Source: Alistipes sp. | GTDB taxonomy: Bacteria > Bacteroidota > Bacteroidia > Bacteroidales > Rikenellaceae | Direction: 5' to 3' | Assembly (NCBI GenBank): GCA_017559685.1 | Contig: JAFYQY010000205.1 | Span: 1 to 9,996, forward strand | DNA: 9,996 nt | Program-made: the position numbers and the translations under genes | Notes under the pieces: generated by a model | What the model saw: the letters and a program-made list of their open reading frames with translations, nothing else | What the model was told of the DNA's origin: nothing | The model's database searches: none | In this document: piece by piece, positions 1-6,769 of the stretch | How the letters are laid out: every line of letters begins with the position of its first letter | How positions within the stretch are numbered: the stretch's first letter is position 1

Positions 1-46
1 CACCAGTAGGTTCACCCCTGTGCCGGTTCGACCCCGGCTCCGGGTA
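1..46 (+). tRNA. tRNA-Leu, 3' part only (class II)
   Basis: The sequence shows a perfect T arm: stem GCCGG (22-26), loop TTCGACC (27-33), stem CCGGC (34-38). A seven-base 3' acceptor strand TCCGGGT (39-45) and discriminator A46 follow. Between the anticodon-stem remnant (about 1-6) and the T arm lie about 15 bases (7-21), which is the long variable arm of a class II tRNA. The whole 3' half resembles tRNA-Leu of Bacteroidetes as I remember it. The anticodon lies outside the window, so the isoacceptor cannot be read, and Ser or Tyr cannot be excluded formally. CCA is not encoded (CTA follows). An intrinsic terminator follows immediately. Confidence 0.78.
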
Positions 47-48
47 CT

Positions 49-79
49 AGAGAAGTTCGAAAGGACTTCTCTTTTTTTT
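49..79 (+). terminator. Intrinsic terminator of the tRNA transcript
   Basis: A perfect 8-bp stem AGAGAAGT (49-56) / ACTTCTCT (65-72) with an 8-nt loop is followed by an uninterrupted T run (72-79). It starts 3 nt after the tRNA discriminator base, so it should end the tRNA transcript. Confidence 0.88.
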
Positions 80-487
80 GTATCTTATAGCTTGTGCAAC
101 CGTTTGACCTCGGGGCCGAGGTCGGTCAGTCGGTGGCGGTGTGGCAGACTTGTCTGCAAGTTGTTGCGTATGTGAGATAGTCATTGTTGCTATGCAACGA
201 CGATAATAAATCAAATATCATCATCTCAAATAAATTTGGCTGCTGCTATTTAATTTATTCTCTAAAACCTTTGGTTTTAATGTCTATCTCCCAAACTCCT
301 CACCTTCTCGGTCTGCTCAAACCTGCTGCGACCGTTCGACCCACTCACTACTTATTGTAAGGTTGTTGTGGGGCAAGGTAGGGGCGGGTTGAGATCAATC
401 CATTACTCCTAAAACCCCGATTATCCCTATAAAAATCTCCAAAAACTCACTTTTTTCATTGTTCGTTGTCAAATTTTTCATAATATA
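80..487. other. Gene-free region with a run of short inverted repeats
   Basis: No convincing coding frame is seen on either strand. The left part holds consecutive inverted repeats: an 18-nt near-perfect palindrome at 106-123 (GACCTCGG/CCGAGGTC), a 14-nt one at 144-157 (GCAGAC/GTCTGC), a 6-bp pair at 173-178/223-228, an 8-bp AT-rich pair at 229-236/252-259, and a 7-bp hairpin at 263-279 (TAAAACC/GGTTTTA). The right part (280-487) shows nothing recognisable. A structured RNA or degraded mobile-element DNA next to the tRNA would both fit, and the sequence does not decide between them. Confidence 0.4.
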
Positions 488-519
488 TTTGGTTGTATTA
501 TGGGAAACCGATAAATTTG
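488..519 (+). promoter_or_regulatory. Bacteroidetes-type promoter for the kinase-vWA unit
   Basis: TTTG at 488-491 and TAAATTTG at 512-519 match the Bacteroidetes primary sigma-factor elements (-33 TTTG, -7 TAnnTTTG) with a 20-nt spacer, the expected distance. Transcription would begin near 526, giving a leader of about 44 nt to the ATG at 570 or about 95 nt to the alternative ATG at 621. The match is read directly from sequence; activity is inferred. Confidence 0.72.
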
Positions 520-569
520 TATGTAACCATCTGGAACAGATTGTATAATAATAAATTCCGAGTTGTGAT

Positions 570-1721
570 ATGATGTTGGCGGCCGCCCAATGTATCCTGT
601 CAGTTAAGTATTTCGATATAATGTCGAGGAGTTTTGGATCTCGGCGTATCTATCCAATCTTCAAGGAGGGCGACGACGACAAGCTTGCCTGTTCGGTGGG
701 CAATTCTGCCATTGTTTTTCAAGTAATGTACGAGGGACGCAAGATGGCGATGAGGGTATATATGCGCCCACATCCCAACCTGCGAGCCATATATGGCGAC
801 CGCTACTACCCGAAGGAGTTGCTCGTGAACTCGAGCGATACAATATACAACCTGGCCGATGTGGTTTTATGCGATTGGTACGAGGGTGAGTCTTTGCAGA
901 GTAAAATCGAGGAGTGCTACAACAAACCTGCGAAGATGCAGGCCTTGTCGCAGATGTTCGAGGAGTTTGCCCTCTCGTTGCTCAACGAGGAGTGGGCGCA
1001 CGGCGATGTGAAGCCCGAAAATATTATTCTCTCGAGCGACGGCCTCCACCTCATAGACTTCGATGCGATGTATCGTGAAGGCTTCTCGGCCGACGACTGC
1101 GTGGAGATTGGCACAAGCCAATATCAGCACCCCTTGCGTGATAAATCGAACTTCGGACGAGATATAGACGACTACCCCATAGCTCTCATTGTCACAGTGT
1201 TGGCGGCAATGGCGCTGGATAGTTCAATCGGACGCAATGTACCCCAAAGCGACAACCTCCTAATCTCGCCTCACCTTGCTGTGAAGGGCGAAGACGAGGT
1301 TTTGGAGCGCATCGAGACGCTCTTTGCCGAGCAGGGCGACATCCGCCACTACCGCATTGCGAAGTTGCTCCATTCGCCTACGCCGTCGCTACCGCAACTC
1401 AAAAATTTGTTGGATAAAGCACCTGCGACCGTTGCTTCGCCCGAAGATTTAACACTCGAGTACTACAATGGCTATTGGGGTTTTGCCCTCGATGGTCGCT
1501 TCGTGATACCGCCACTCTACGACCTCGCTTTCGACTTCCGTGAGGGGTTGGCCTTGGTGCGAGTGGGCGATGTTTGGCACTTTATCAACGAGCGTGGCGA
1601 GGTGGTGATAACTTGCGGTCGAGGTGTTGGTATCAAGCCCTTCCGCAATGGTGTAACCCGCATCGAGAGGGAGGATGGCGAGTTTGTAATATATCGTGAT
1701 GGACGTATCGAAAAAGTTTAA
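570..1721 (+). CDS. Protein kinase-like protein with C-terminal WG repeats
   Basis: A 383-residue predicted cytosolic protein. The N-lobe has a loop GNSAIVF (residues 44-50) in the glycine-rich position and a strand ending AMR (60-62) where kinases carry AxK. A candidate helix-C Glu is E83 in PKELLV. The catalytic loop is HGDVKPEN (144-151) with D146 as likely base, K148 and N151, and DFD (163-165) stands in place of DFG. Residues about 296-382 form two to three WG repeats (YWGF, VIPPLYD, WHFINERGEVVI). The family is eukaryotic-like kinase or phosphotransferase, so Ser/Thr phosphorylation is likely but the substrate is unknown. The Lys-to-Arg change leaves activity uncertain. Its stop lies 4 nt before the favoured start of the vWA gene, so the two are probably co-transcribed from the promoter at 488-519. 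The start is unsure: ATG at 570, 573 or 621 (beginning MSRSFGS), and no strong ribosome-binding site separates them. Confidence 0.85.
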   Translation: MMLAAAQCILSVKYFDIMSRSFGSRRIYPIFKEGDDDKLACSVGNSAIVFQVMYEGRKMAMRVYMRPHPNLRAIYGDRYYPKELLVNSSDTIYNLADVVLCDWYEGESLQSKIEECYNKPAKMQALSQMFEEFALSLLNEEWAHGDVKPENIILSSDGLHLIDFDAMYREGFSADDCVEIGTSQYQHPLRDKSNFGRDIDDYPIALIVTVLAAMALDSSIGRNVPQSDNLLISPHLAVKGEDEVLERIETLFAEQGDIRHYRIAKLLHSPTPSLPQLKNLLDKAPATVASPEDLTLEYYNGYWGFALDGRFVIPPLYDLAFDFREGLALVRVGDVWHFINERGEVVITCGRGVGIKPFRNGVTRIEREDGEFVIYRDGRIEKV

Positions 1722-1725
1722 GAGA

Positions 1726-2583
1726 ATGTATACGCAAGAGATTACACGCTGTCACCGTGCCGCCATAGTTATAGCCATCGACCAATCGTGCTCGATGAGT
1801 GGTCGTATGATGTTGAATGGTTGGGATTTGTCGAAGGCCGAGGTGGTATCGATGGTTGTGGGGCGTCTGATTGACGAGTTGATCTTGCGCTCGCATCGTG
1901 ATAACGGCTACCGCCACTACTACGATATTGCGCTTCTCGGCTACTCGGGCGAGAGTATCTACTCGCTGTTGGGCGACGAGATAATGTTCCACCCGATAAC
2001 CATCTTAGCGGGACGTGATATGCCGACTACGACCTATGCTCTCGGCTACAAGACGCTCAATAACGGCATCTACACATTCCAGGAGAAGGTGTCACTGTGG
2101 GTTGAACCTGCGGCGCACGGAGCGACACCTATGTACAAGATGATATGCTCGGTCACCGACCTTGTTGCCGAGTGGTGTGCGAAGGAGGAGAACAACGAGA
2201 GTTTTCCGCCGTTGGTGTTCAACATCACCGATGGCGAGGCGTCGGATGCAAACTACGAGATGTTGCGTAGCGCCTCGCACCGTCTGCAGAGTACGGGTAC
2301 AGCCGATGGTTGCACCCTATTTATAAATGTACATATATCCTCGAACACAAACCACGCACCGTTGCTCTTCCCGAATATCCACGAGGTATCGCTCTCGATT
2401 CGTCACGCCCACCTGCTGATGGATATGTCGAGCGTAATACCCGAGTCGCTCCACCCCTATGTCAAAGATTGCAGGCCAAACTTCGCCAATCCGCCATATA
2501 TCGCTATGAGTTACAACGCCTCGATGTCGGAGTTGGTGGCGATGTTGAATATCGGCTCACGCAGTATCAAGGTAGGACTATAA
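1726..2583 (+). CDS. vWA-domain protein (TerY-like), partner of the kinase
   Basis: Counted from the ATG at 1726, this is a 285-residue soluble protein. A von Willebrand factor A fold starts almost at the N terminus: strand AIVIAID leads into the MIDAS motif D19-x-S21-x-S23, the MIDAS Thr is in HGATPMY (T134), and the third site is ITDGE (D169). All metal-coordinating positions are therefore present. The last 70 or so residues after the vWA core are not recognised. No signal peptide or membrane segment is seen. GTG 1696 and ATG 1699 are possible earlier starts that would overlap the kinase gene; I prefer 1726 because it leaves a 4-nt gap and begins just before the vWA fold. The family is known for metal-dependent protein binding, and pairing with a kinase recalls TerY-type modules. 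A role as kinase target or adaptor is inference. Confidence 0.85.
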   Translation: MYTQEITRCHRAAIVIAIDQSCSMSGRMMLNGWDLSKAEVVSMVVGRLIDELILRSHRDNGYRHYYDIALLGYSGESIYSLLGDEIMFHPITILAGRDMPTTTYALGYKTLNNGIYTFQEKVSLWVEPAAHGATPMYKMICSVTDLVAEWCAKEENNESFPPLVFNITDGEASDANYEMLRSASHRLQSTGTADGCTLFINVHISSNTNHAPLLFPNIHEVSLSIRHAHLLMDMSSVIPESLHPYVKDCRPNFANPPYIAMSYNASMSELVAMLNIGSRSIKVGL

Positions 2584-2673
2584 ATTTTTTTGAAAAAATA
2601 ATTCTATAAAATTTAACCTTTTCATCACTTTGTTGTCTTATAGGTAGAAGAACAACTTAAAACTTTTACTTAT

Positions 2674-3471
2674 ATGAGACACGGATTTAGACTTTTGGCG
2701 GTAATAGTAGCTGTTGCGACCTTGTCGCTTCAGTGCACTAAGGAGAACGATACTCCAACCATCCCTACATCGATTGACCAGCACTTCAAGGCGGGCACTT
2801 TCGCTTACGAGGGTCGCACACTCAACTATCAGGAGAGTCATTTCAATACATCGCAGGCGGGCGAGGCGGCGCTTGTAGTGGTTTTGCACGGACAGTATGC
2901 CAACGGCTCGGACAACGAGACGCAGTTGCATCAGGATGCGATGATAAAGATTTGGCACCACCTCAACACCTCTAATATAAATGCGGTGATGTTGGCTCCT
3001 CAATGCCCTACAGGCTACGAGTGGGATGAGAATCCTAACGAGTTGAAGCGTATGACAATGTCGGAGCACCTCAAAGCGATGCTCGACGACTACCTCAGGA
3101 GACAGCCTAATATCGACGCATCACGCATCTACATCTTGGGCTACTCCGATGCCTATAAACCTGCGGGTGGCGGTGGCGTATGGCGAATGCTGAACGACTA
3201 TCCAGATATGTTTGCCGGTGCGATGATTGTGGCAGCCGACCCTGACGCATCGATTTCGCCATCGAAGATTGCTCACACTCCTGTCTTGTTGGTTAAGGGA
3301 GAGAGTGATATCTATGCAGTATCTATGGCGCTTGAGACCTTCGCCGACCTTGTACACGATGCGGGTGGCACTCTCCGTGAGGAGATTATAAAGTCGGGCT
3401 CTCGTGAGGATCTCTGCCGTGAGGCTTTCACAACAGACCGCTTAGATTGGATTTTGCAGTATACACTATAA
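2674..3471 (+). CDS. Alpha/beta-hydrolase-like lipoprotein, possibly catalytically altered
   Basis: A 265-residue protein with a lipoprotein signal: a basic start, hydrophobic residues 6-18 and lipobox LSLQC with Cys21 as lipidation site, so it should be anchored in the envelope. The body resembles the LpqC/PHB-depolymerase or dienelactone-hydrolase esterases: VVVLHGQYANGSD (68-80) with the oxyanion-loop HG, MLAPQCPTGYEW (106-117), and a nucleophile-like GYS (156-158) followed by GGGGVW (165-170). The acid loop is VKGESDIY with D212. Two oddities are visible. About six residues (DAYKPA) separate GYS from the glycine run where relatives read GxSxGG. The C-terminal region that normally carries the catalytic His reads SGSREDLCREAF (241-252) and has no His; the last His is H228. 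Function is unknown. The gene lies 90 bp after the vWA gene with no strong promoter match (only TCACTTTG at 2625-2632) and ends just before a terminator. Confidence 0.82.
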   Translation: MRHGFRLLAVIVAVATLSLQCTKENDTPTIPTSIDQHFKAGTFAYEGRTLNYQESHFNTSQAGEAALVVVLHGQYANGSDNETQLHQDAMIKIWHHLNTSNINAVMLAPQCPTGYEWDENPNELKRMTMSEHLKAMLDDYLRRQPNIDASRIYILGYSDAYKPAGGGGVWRMLNDYPDMFAGAMIVAADPDASISPSKIAHTPVLLVKGESDIYAVSMALETFADLVHDAGGTLREEIIKSGSREDLCREAFTTDRLDWILQYTL

Positions 3472-3489
3472 TATAGATATATACCCAAA

Positions 3490-3527
3490 GAGAGAGGCAA
3501 CCGTTGCAGGGTTGCCTCTCTTGTTTT
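3490..3527 (+). terminator. Hairpin terminator between convergent genes
   Basis: A perfect 12-bp stem, AGAGAGGCAACC (3491-3502) with GGTTGCCTCTCT (3510-3521), and a 7-nt loop are followed by TTGTTTT, giving a good plus-strand terminator for the lipoprotein gene. The plus-strand U tract overlaps the stop codon of the convergent RelA/SpoT gene (3526-3528). The minus strand leaves the hairpin through CTTTGGG, a weaker U tract, so termination of the minus-strand operon here is possible but less certain. Confidence 0.83.
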
Positions 3528-5727
3528 AGTTCTTCACTCGGTATGCTCGTTGTATACCCTTGATGCGCATTATTGCGTAGATTAGCGTATCGACAACATT
3601 CACCGAAGGTACCTCGACACTGATTGTTCCTACGCCCGTGCCGTCGCCTCGTGAGTTGAGATTGATGGAGCGGATGTTCAACTTCATATCTCGGCTCACA
3701 ACCTCGGTAATCTGGTTTACAAGTCCCGCCGAGTCGTTGGCGTGAATCGCAATCGTCACTCGGAATGCTCCCTGCGCACTCTCACGCCACTTCGCCTCCA
3801 TTATGCGGTACGGATACTGCTCACGCATACGCTTGGCATTAGGGCAGTCGGTGCGGTGGATAGTGATACCCGTGCTTATGGTTACAAAGCCGAAGATGTC
3901 GTCGCCCTTAATCGGGTTGCAACACTTGGCCAACTTGTAGACGATATTGTTGATGCTCTCGTCGATAATCAGTGCATCGCTCGACTGCTTAGCCTGGGCT
4001 TGCGCTGTGGTGGTGCGGCGGCGAGCCTCCGCTTCGGCCTCGGCAGCACGGCGCTCCTCGTCAGCCTCGCCCGAGAGCCACTTCGAGAGTATATCCTTGA
4101 CTACTCCCAAGTCGATCTTCTCCTCGGCAATAAGCTCGTAGAGAGCTGTTCCTGTGCGTTGCTTGTAGTATTTGCAGAGGTAGGCCACCACCTCGTCGAT
4201 ACTCTTGGCCATCTTCCAATTCTTGAGTTTGCGCTCCAACTCCTCACGACCGAGGTTGGCGCTCTTGGCCTGCTCCTCACGAATTACCGCCTTGATTTTG
4301 CTCTTGGCACGGCTCGTTACCACGAAGTTCAGCCAATCGGACTTCGGCTGCTGGTTCTTTTGCGTCAAAATCTCGACGATGTCGCCATTTTGCAACGTCT
4401 CACGGATAGGCACAGCACGACCGTTCACCTTACCGCCCGAGCAGGTGCAACCCAAGTTTGAGTGGATGTCGAAGGCGAAGTCCAATACCGTAGCGCCCTC
4501 AGGCAACTTGCGGATGTCGCCATTCGGTGTGTAGACGAAAATCTCGCCCGAGGCGGGCTTTGCGTCGAAACGCTCGGCGATATCCTCTTTGGTCTCGCTC
4601 ATCAATTCACGCAGACGCTGCAACCACTGCTCACTCGTCTGTGCGCCCTGATTTACACCCTTGTAGCGCCAGTGTGCTGCGATACCCAGCTCAGCGATGT
4701 TATCCATTCGCTCGGTGCGAATCTGAATCTCCACCCACTTGCCGTCGCCCGCAGCCACGGTGGTGTGCAACGACTCATATCCGTTCGACTTTGGAATCGA
4801 TATCCAATCACGCATACGGTCGGTGTTTGGGGTGTAGAAGTCGCTCACGATAGAGTAGGCCATCCAGCACTGCGCCTTCTCCATCGGCTGTGGACAGTCG
4901 ATGATGATGCGGATGGCGAAGATGTCGTAGACACCCTCGAAAGGCACCTTCTGCTTACGCATCTTGTTCCAGATGGAGTAGACCGACTTCGTGCGGCTCT
5001 TGATGTGGTACTTTATGCCCGCAGCGTCCAAGCCCTTGCGTATAGGCTCGACGAAACGCTCAATAAAGTCCATACGCTCCTTCTCGCCCTCACGCAACTT
5101 GTCGGTGATGTGCTTGTGGTCGGCAGGCTCGAGCTGCGAGAGCGACAAGTCCTCCAACTCGCTCTTTATGTTATAGAGACCGAGCTTGTGAGCAATCTGC
5201 GCATATAGGTTGAGGCTCTCCCACGACTTCTTCTTGCGCTTCTCCTCGGGGAACATCGCAATCGAACGCATCACCTCGAGACGGTCGGCGAGTTTTATCA
5301 AAATCACACGAGGATCCTCCGAGTACGATACAATCATATCACGGAAGTTCGACGCCTGGTCGGAGTGGGTGTTAAGTTTCAACTCGGATATACTTGTCAA
5401 ACCCATTACGATGCCGATAACCTCCTCGCCAAACTCCTTGCGTATGGTGTTGAGGAGCTCCTCGAGCTCTCCGTCGTTCTCTTTTTGCGCCTCGATACGC
5501 ACCACATCGTGGAGAATCGACGCCACGGTCGAGTTGCGACCAAGTCCTACCTCGGTAGCCACAATATGCGCCACCTCGGCTGCGTGGTCGAGCATAGGCG
5601 TACCGTCGTAACGTGTCAAGCCCTCCATTCGCTCCATAGCGAACAGAAGTGCCTTATCCACCAACTCCTGGGTAGTTACCGAAAACTGCTTCGCAACAGT
5701 CTCTCGTAATTTGCTATACCTCTCCAT
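3526..5727 (-). CDS. relA: RelA/SpoT-family (p)ppGpp synthetase with degenerate hydrolase site
   Basis: A 733-residue long RSH protein controlling the (p)ppGpp stringent-response alarmone in the cytosol at the ribosome. Domain order: HD hydrolase (about 20-190), synthetase (about 240-355), TGS (about 394-455), helical region, Cys-rich motif (KCCNP 601-605 with H624 and C628), and ACT (about 653-733). The synthetase looks complete: KSVYSIWNKMR (247-257), a basic RMRD (304-307), NGYESLHTT (315-323) and EIQIRT (333-338). In the HD domain H48, H73, D74 and D148 remain. However, HDVVED reads HDVVRI (E and D become R77 and I78) and DRLHN reads DRLEV (N becomes V152). Hydrolysis is therefore probably lost and synthesis kept, an inference from family knowledge. 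An Ala/Glu/Arg/Gln-rich linker (about 553-580) precedes the Cys-rich motif. The gene is the last of the minus-strand block, 39 nt after the methyltransferase gene. Confidence 0.95.
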   Translation of the reverse strand: MERYSKLRETVAKQFSVTTQELVDKALLFAMERMEGLTRYDGTPMLDHAAEVAHIVATEVGLGRNSTVASILHDVVRIEAQKENDGELEELLNTIRKEFGEEVIGIVMGLTSISELKLNTHSDQASNFRDMIVSYSEDPRVILIKLADRLEVMRSIAMFPEEKRKKKSWESLNLYAQIAHKLGLYNIKSELEDLSLSQLEPADHKHITDKLREGEKERMDFIERFVEPIRKGLDAAGIKYHIKSRTKSVYSIWNKMRKQKVPFEGVYDIFAIRIIIDCPQPMEKAQCWMAYSIVSDFYTPNTDRMRDWISIPKSNGYESLHTTVAAGDGKWVEIQIRTERMDNIAELGIAAHWRYKGVNQGAQTSEQWLQRLRELMSETKEDIAERFDAKPASGEIFVYTPNGDIRKLPEGATVLDFAFDIHSNLGCTCSGGKVNGRAVPIRETLQNGDIVEILTQKNQQPKSDWLNFVVTSRAKSKIKAVIREEQAKSANLGREELERKLKNWKMAKSIDEVVAYLCKYYKQRTGTALYELIAEEKIDLGVVKDILSKWLSGEADEERRAAEAEAEARRRTTTAQAQAKQSSDALIIDESINNIVYKLAKCCNPIKGDDIFGFVTISTGITIHRTDCPNAKRMREQYPYRIMEAKWRESAQGAFRVTIAIHANDSAGLVNQITEVVSRDMKLNIRSINLNSRGDGTGVGTISVEVPSVNVVDTLIYAIMRIKGIQRAYRVKN

Positions 5728-5766
5728 AAGCCTATCACTTTTGGGTAAATATTTTAATTCTCTCGT

Positions 5767-6552
5767 CTATATCTTGTAGATAATATACAAACGCTCGCCG
5801 GCGGTAGCATATTGCTTGCGCTCCTCCTCGCTGAGCGATTTTTCGTACTCTATATCCTCCACCTCGAAGCCACACTCGGCAACACGACGGGCGTAGTCAC
5901 GACCGTAGATGCGGCGGTGGTCGTACTGACCGAAGATGCGAGCACGCTCCTCGGGCGAGGTTATCGAGTCATCCTCGAAGGTCTCCTCTCGCTCGTAGTC
6001 TTGCGGCACAAGCACCACGCCCCAGCCATTCGGTGTGAGTATGCGGTGCAACTCTCGCAATGCCTTTCTATCGTCCTCGACGTGCTCGAGAATGTGGTTG
6101 CAGATAACCACGTCTATGCTCTCGTCATCGAGCGGAATATCCTGCACATCGAAGTGCATCTTCGCAAGCGGGCTCTCCAGATCGGCCGTGATGTAGCGAT
6201 AGCCGTAAACCTTGCCGTAGTGCTCCTCGAATTTGCGCTTGAGAGCCACCTCGGGCGCAATGTGGAGTAGGGTAGGGTGGCCGTTGAGGAGTCGTGTCTC
6301 ACGCTCCAAATAGAGCCACAGTAGACGGTGTCTTTCCAGGGCAAGACAGCGTGGGCAGAGCGCATCCTTGCGAGTTGTGCCGTAGCCATACGGCAGAAAC
6401 TCTCGCACTCGCTTACCGCAAATCGGGCACTTGCGCTTACGGCCTGCGTAGAACACTCCAAGCATAGGCACACCCCATCCCGCCACCTTCTGCAATAGCG
6501 GGCGTGGAATGTGGTTTAGTGTCCACTTTATTGCCTTACCGATGACTCCCAT
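5767..6552 (-). CDS. Zinc-ribbon class I SAM-dependent methyltransferase
   Basis: A 261-residue protein. Residues 42-69 form a zinc-ribbon-like module with CPIC (42-45) and CPRC (66-69), followed by LERHRLLWLYLE (72-83). The Rossmann methyltransferase part follows: LLHIAPEVALKRKF (95-108) at motif I, DVQDIPLDDESIDVVICNHILEHVEDD (a methyltransferase-11 signature, 135-161), then LRELHRILTPNG (165-175). Motif I lacks the usual GxGxG and reads HIAPE, which I recall as typical of this zinc-ribbon subfamily, often found in surface-glycan gene clusters. Here it sits in a housekeeping operon, so the substrate is open (glycan, lipid or small molecule). Residues 1-36 have hydrophobic and basic stretches but no clear signal peptide. 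Only 2 nt separate its ATG from the xseB stop, indicating co-transcription. Confidence 0.85.
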   Translation of the reverse strand: MGVIGKAIKWTLNHIPRPLLQKVAGWGVPMLGVFYAGRKRKCPICGKRVREFLPYGYGTTRKDALCPRCLALERHRLLWLYLERETRLLNGHPTLLHIAPEVALKRKFEEHYGKVYGYRYITADLESPLAKMHFDVQDIPLDDESIDVVICNHILEHVEDDRKALRELHRILTPNGWGVVLVPQDYEREETFEDDSITSPEERARIFGQYDHRRIYGRDYARRVAECGFEVEDIEYEKSLSEEERKQYATAGERLYIIYKI

Positions 6553-6554
6553 CT

Positions 6555-6731
6555 CTACTCCTCCAAAACCTTTGCTACATCGCCCTCTGCCTTGCGCAAC
6601 TTTGCACGGCAGTGTGCAATCAGTTCTGTAGCTCGTGCTACACGCTCAGCCAAAGTATCGACGCTATTCTGCTCCTCGCGCAACGAACGCAAAATAGTCT
6701 CGATCTCGGTTATTGCCTCCTTGTAAGTCAT
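6555..6731 (-). CDS. xseB: Exonuclease VII small subunit
   Basis: From the ATG at 6731 this is a 58-residue all-helical protein beginning MTYKEAITEIETILRSL and continuing with DTLAERVARATELIAHCRAK. It matches the XseB pattern of a short amphipathic helical hairpin with a conserved Cys before the second helix's end. Several XseB subunits bind the helical part of XseA to form exonuclease VII, which degrades single-stranded DNA from both ends. The frame is open upstream to 6806, but that extension runs into the palindromic element and lacks XseB similarity, so the ATG at 6731 is preferred. The pairing with xseA upstream and their order support the call. An unusual 163-bp gap separates it from xseA. 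Confidence 0.9.
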   Translation of the reverse strand: MTYKEAITEIETILRSLREEQNSVDTLAERVARATELIAHCRAKLRKAEGDVAKVLEE

Positions 6732-6769
6732 ATCTGTTAAGCCTTTAGTTCTTTGTTTTTTAGCGAAGT

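Noticed and set aside
231..238. TAAATTTG as a second promoter -7 element.
   Set aside because: No TTTG 19-21 nt upstream; the stretch is part of an AT-rich inverted repeat.
326..342. GTTCGACCC (334-342) repeats part of the tRNA T arm, hinting at a tRNA remnant or attachment site.
   Set aside because: Identity is only 9 nt, the flanks do not form a T stem, and no integrase or longer duplication of the tRNA end is present.
2584..2599. AT-only hairpin (ATTTTTT/AAAAAAT) directly after the vWA gene as a terminator.
   Set aside because: No GC in the stem, so it would be too weak; whether the lipoprotein gene is co-transcribed stays open.
2310..2609. 99-codon plus-strand frame overlapping the end of the vWA gene.
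   Set aside because: Shadow of the vWA gene in another frame; low-complexity translation and no start context.
2625..2632. TCACTTTG as a -7 promoter element for the lipoprotein gene.
   Set aside because: It lacks the A of TAnnTTTG and has no TTTG at the right distance upstream.
3742..5208. Two long open frames (239 and 248 codons) on the plus strand opposite the RSH gene.
   Set aside because: They lie wholly antisense to a gene with clear family motifs, have Leu/Val/Arg-rich translations without domains, and follow from codon bias on the other strand.
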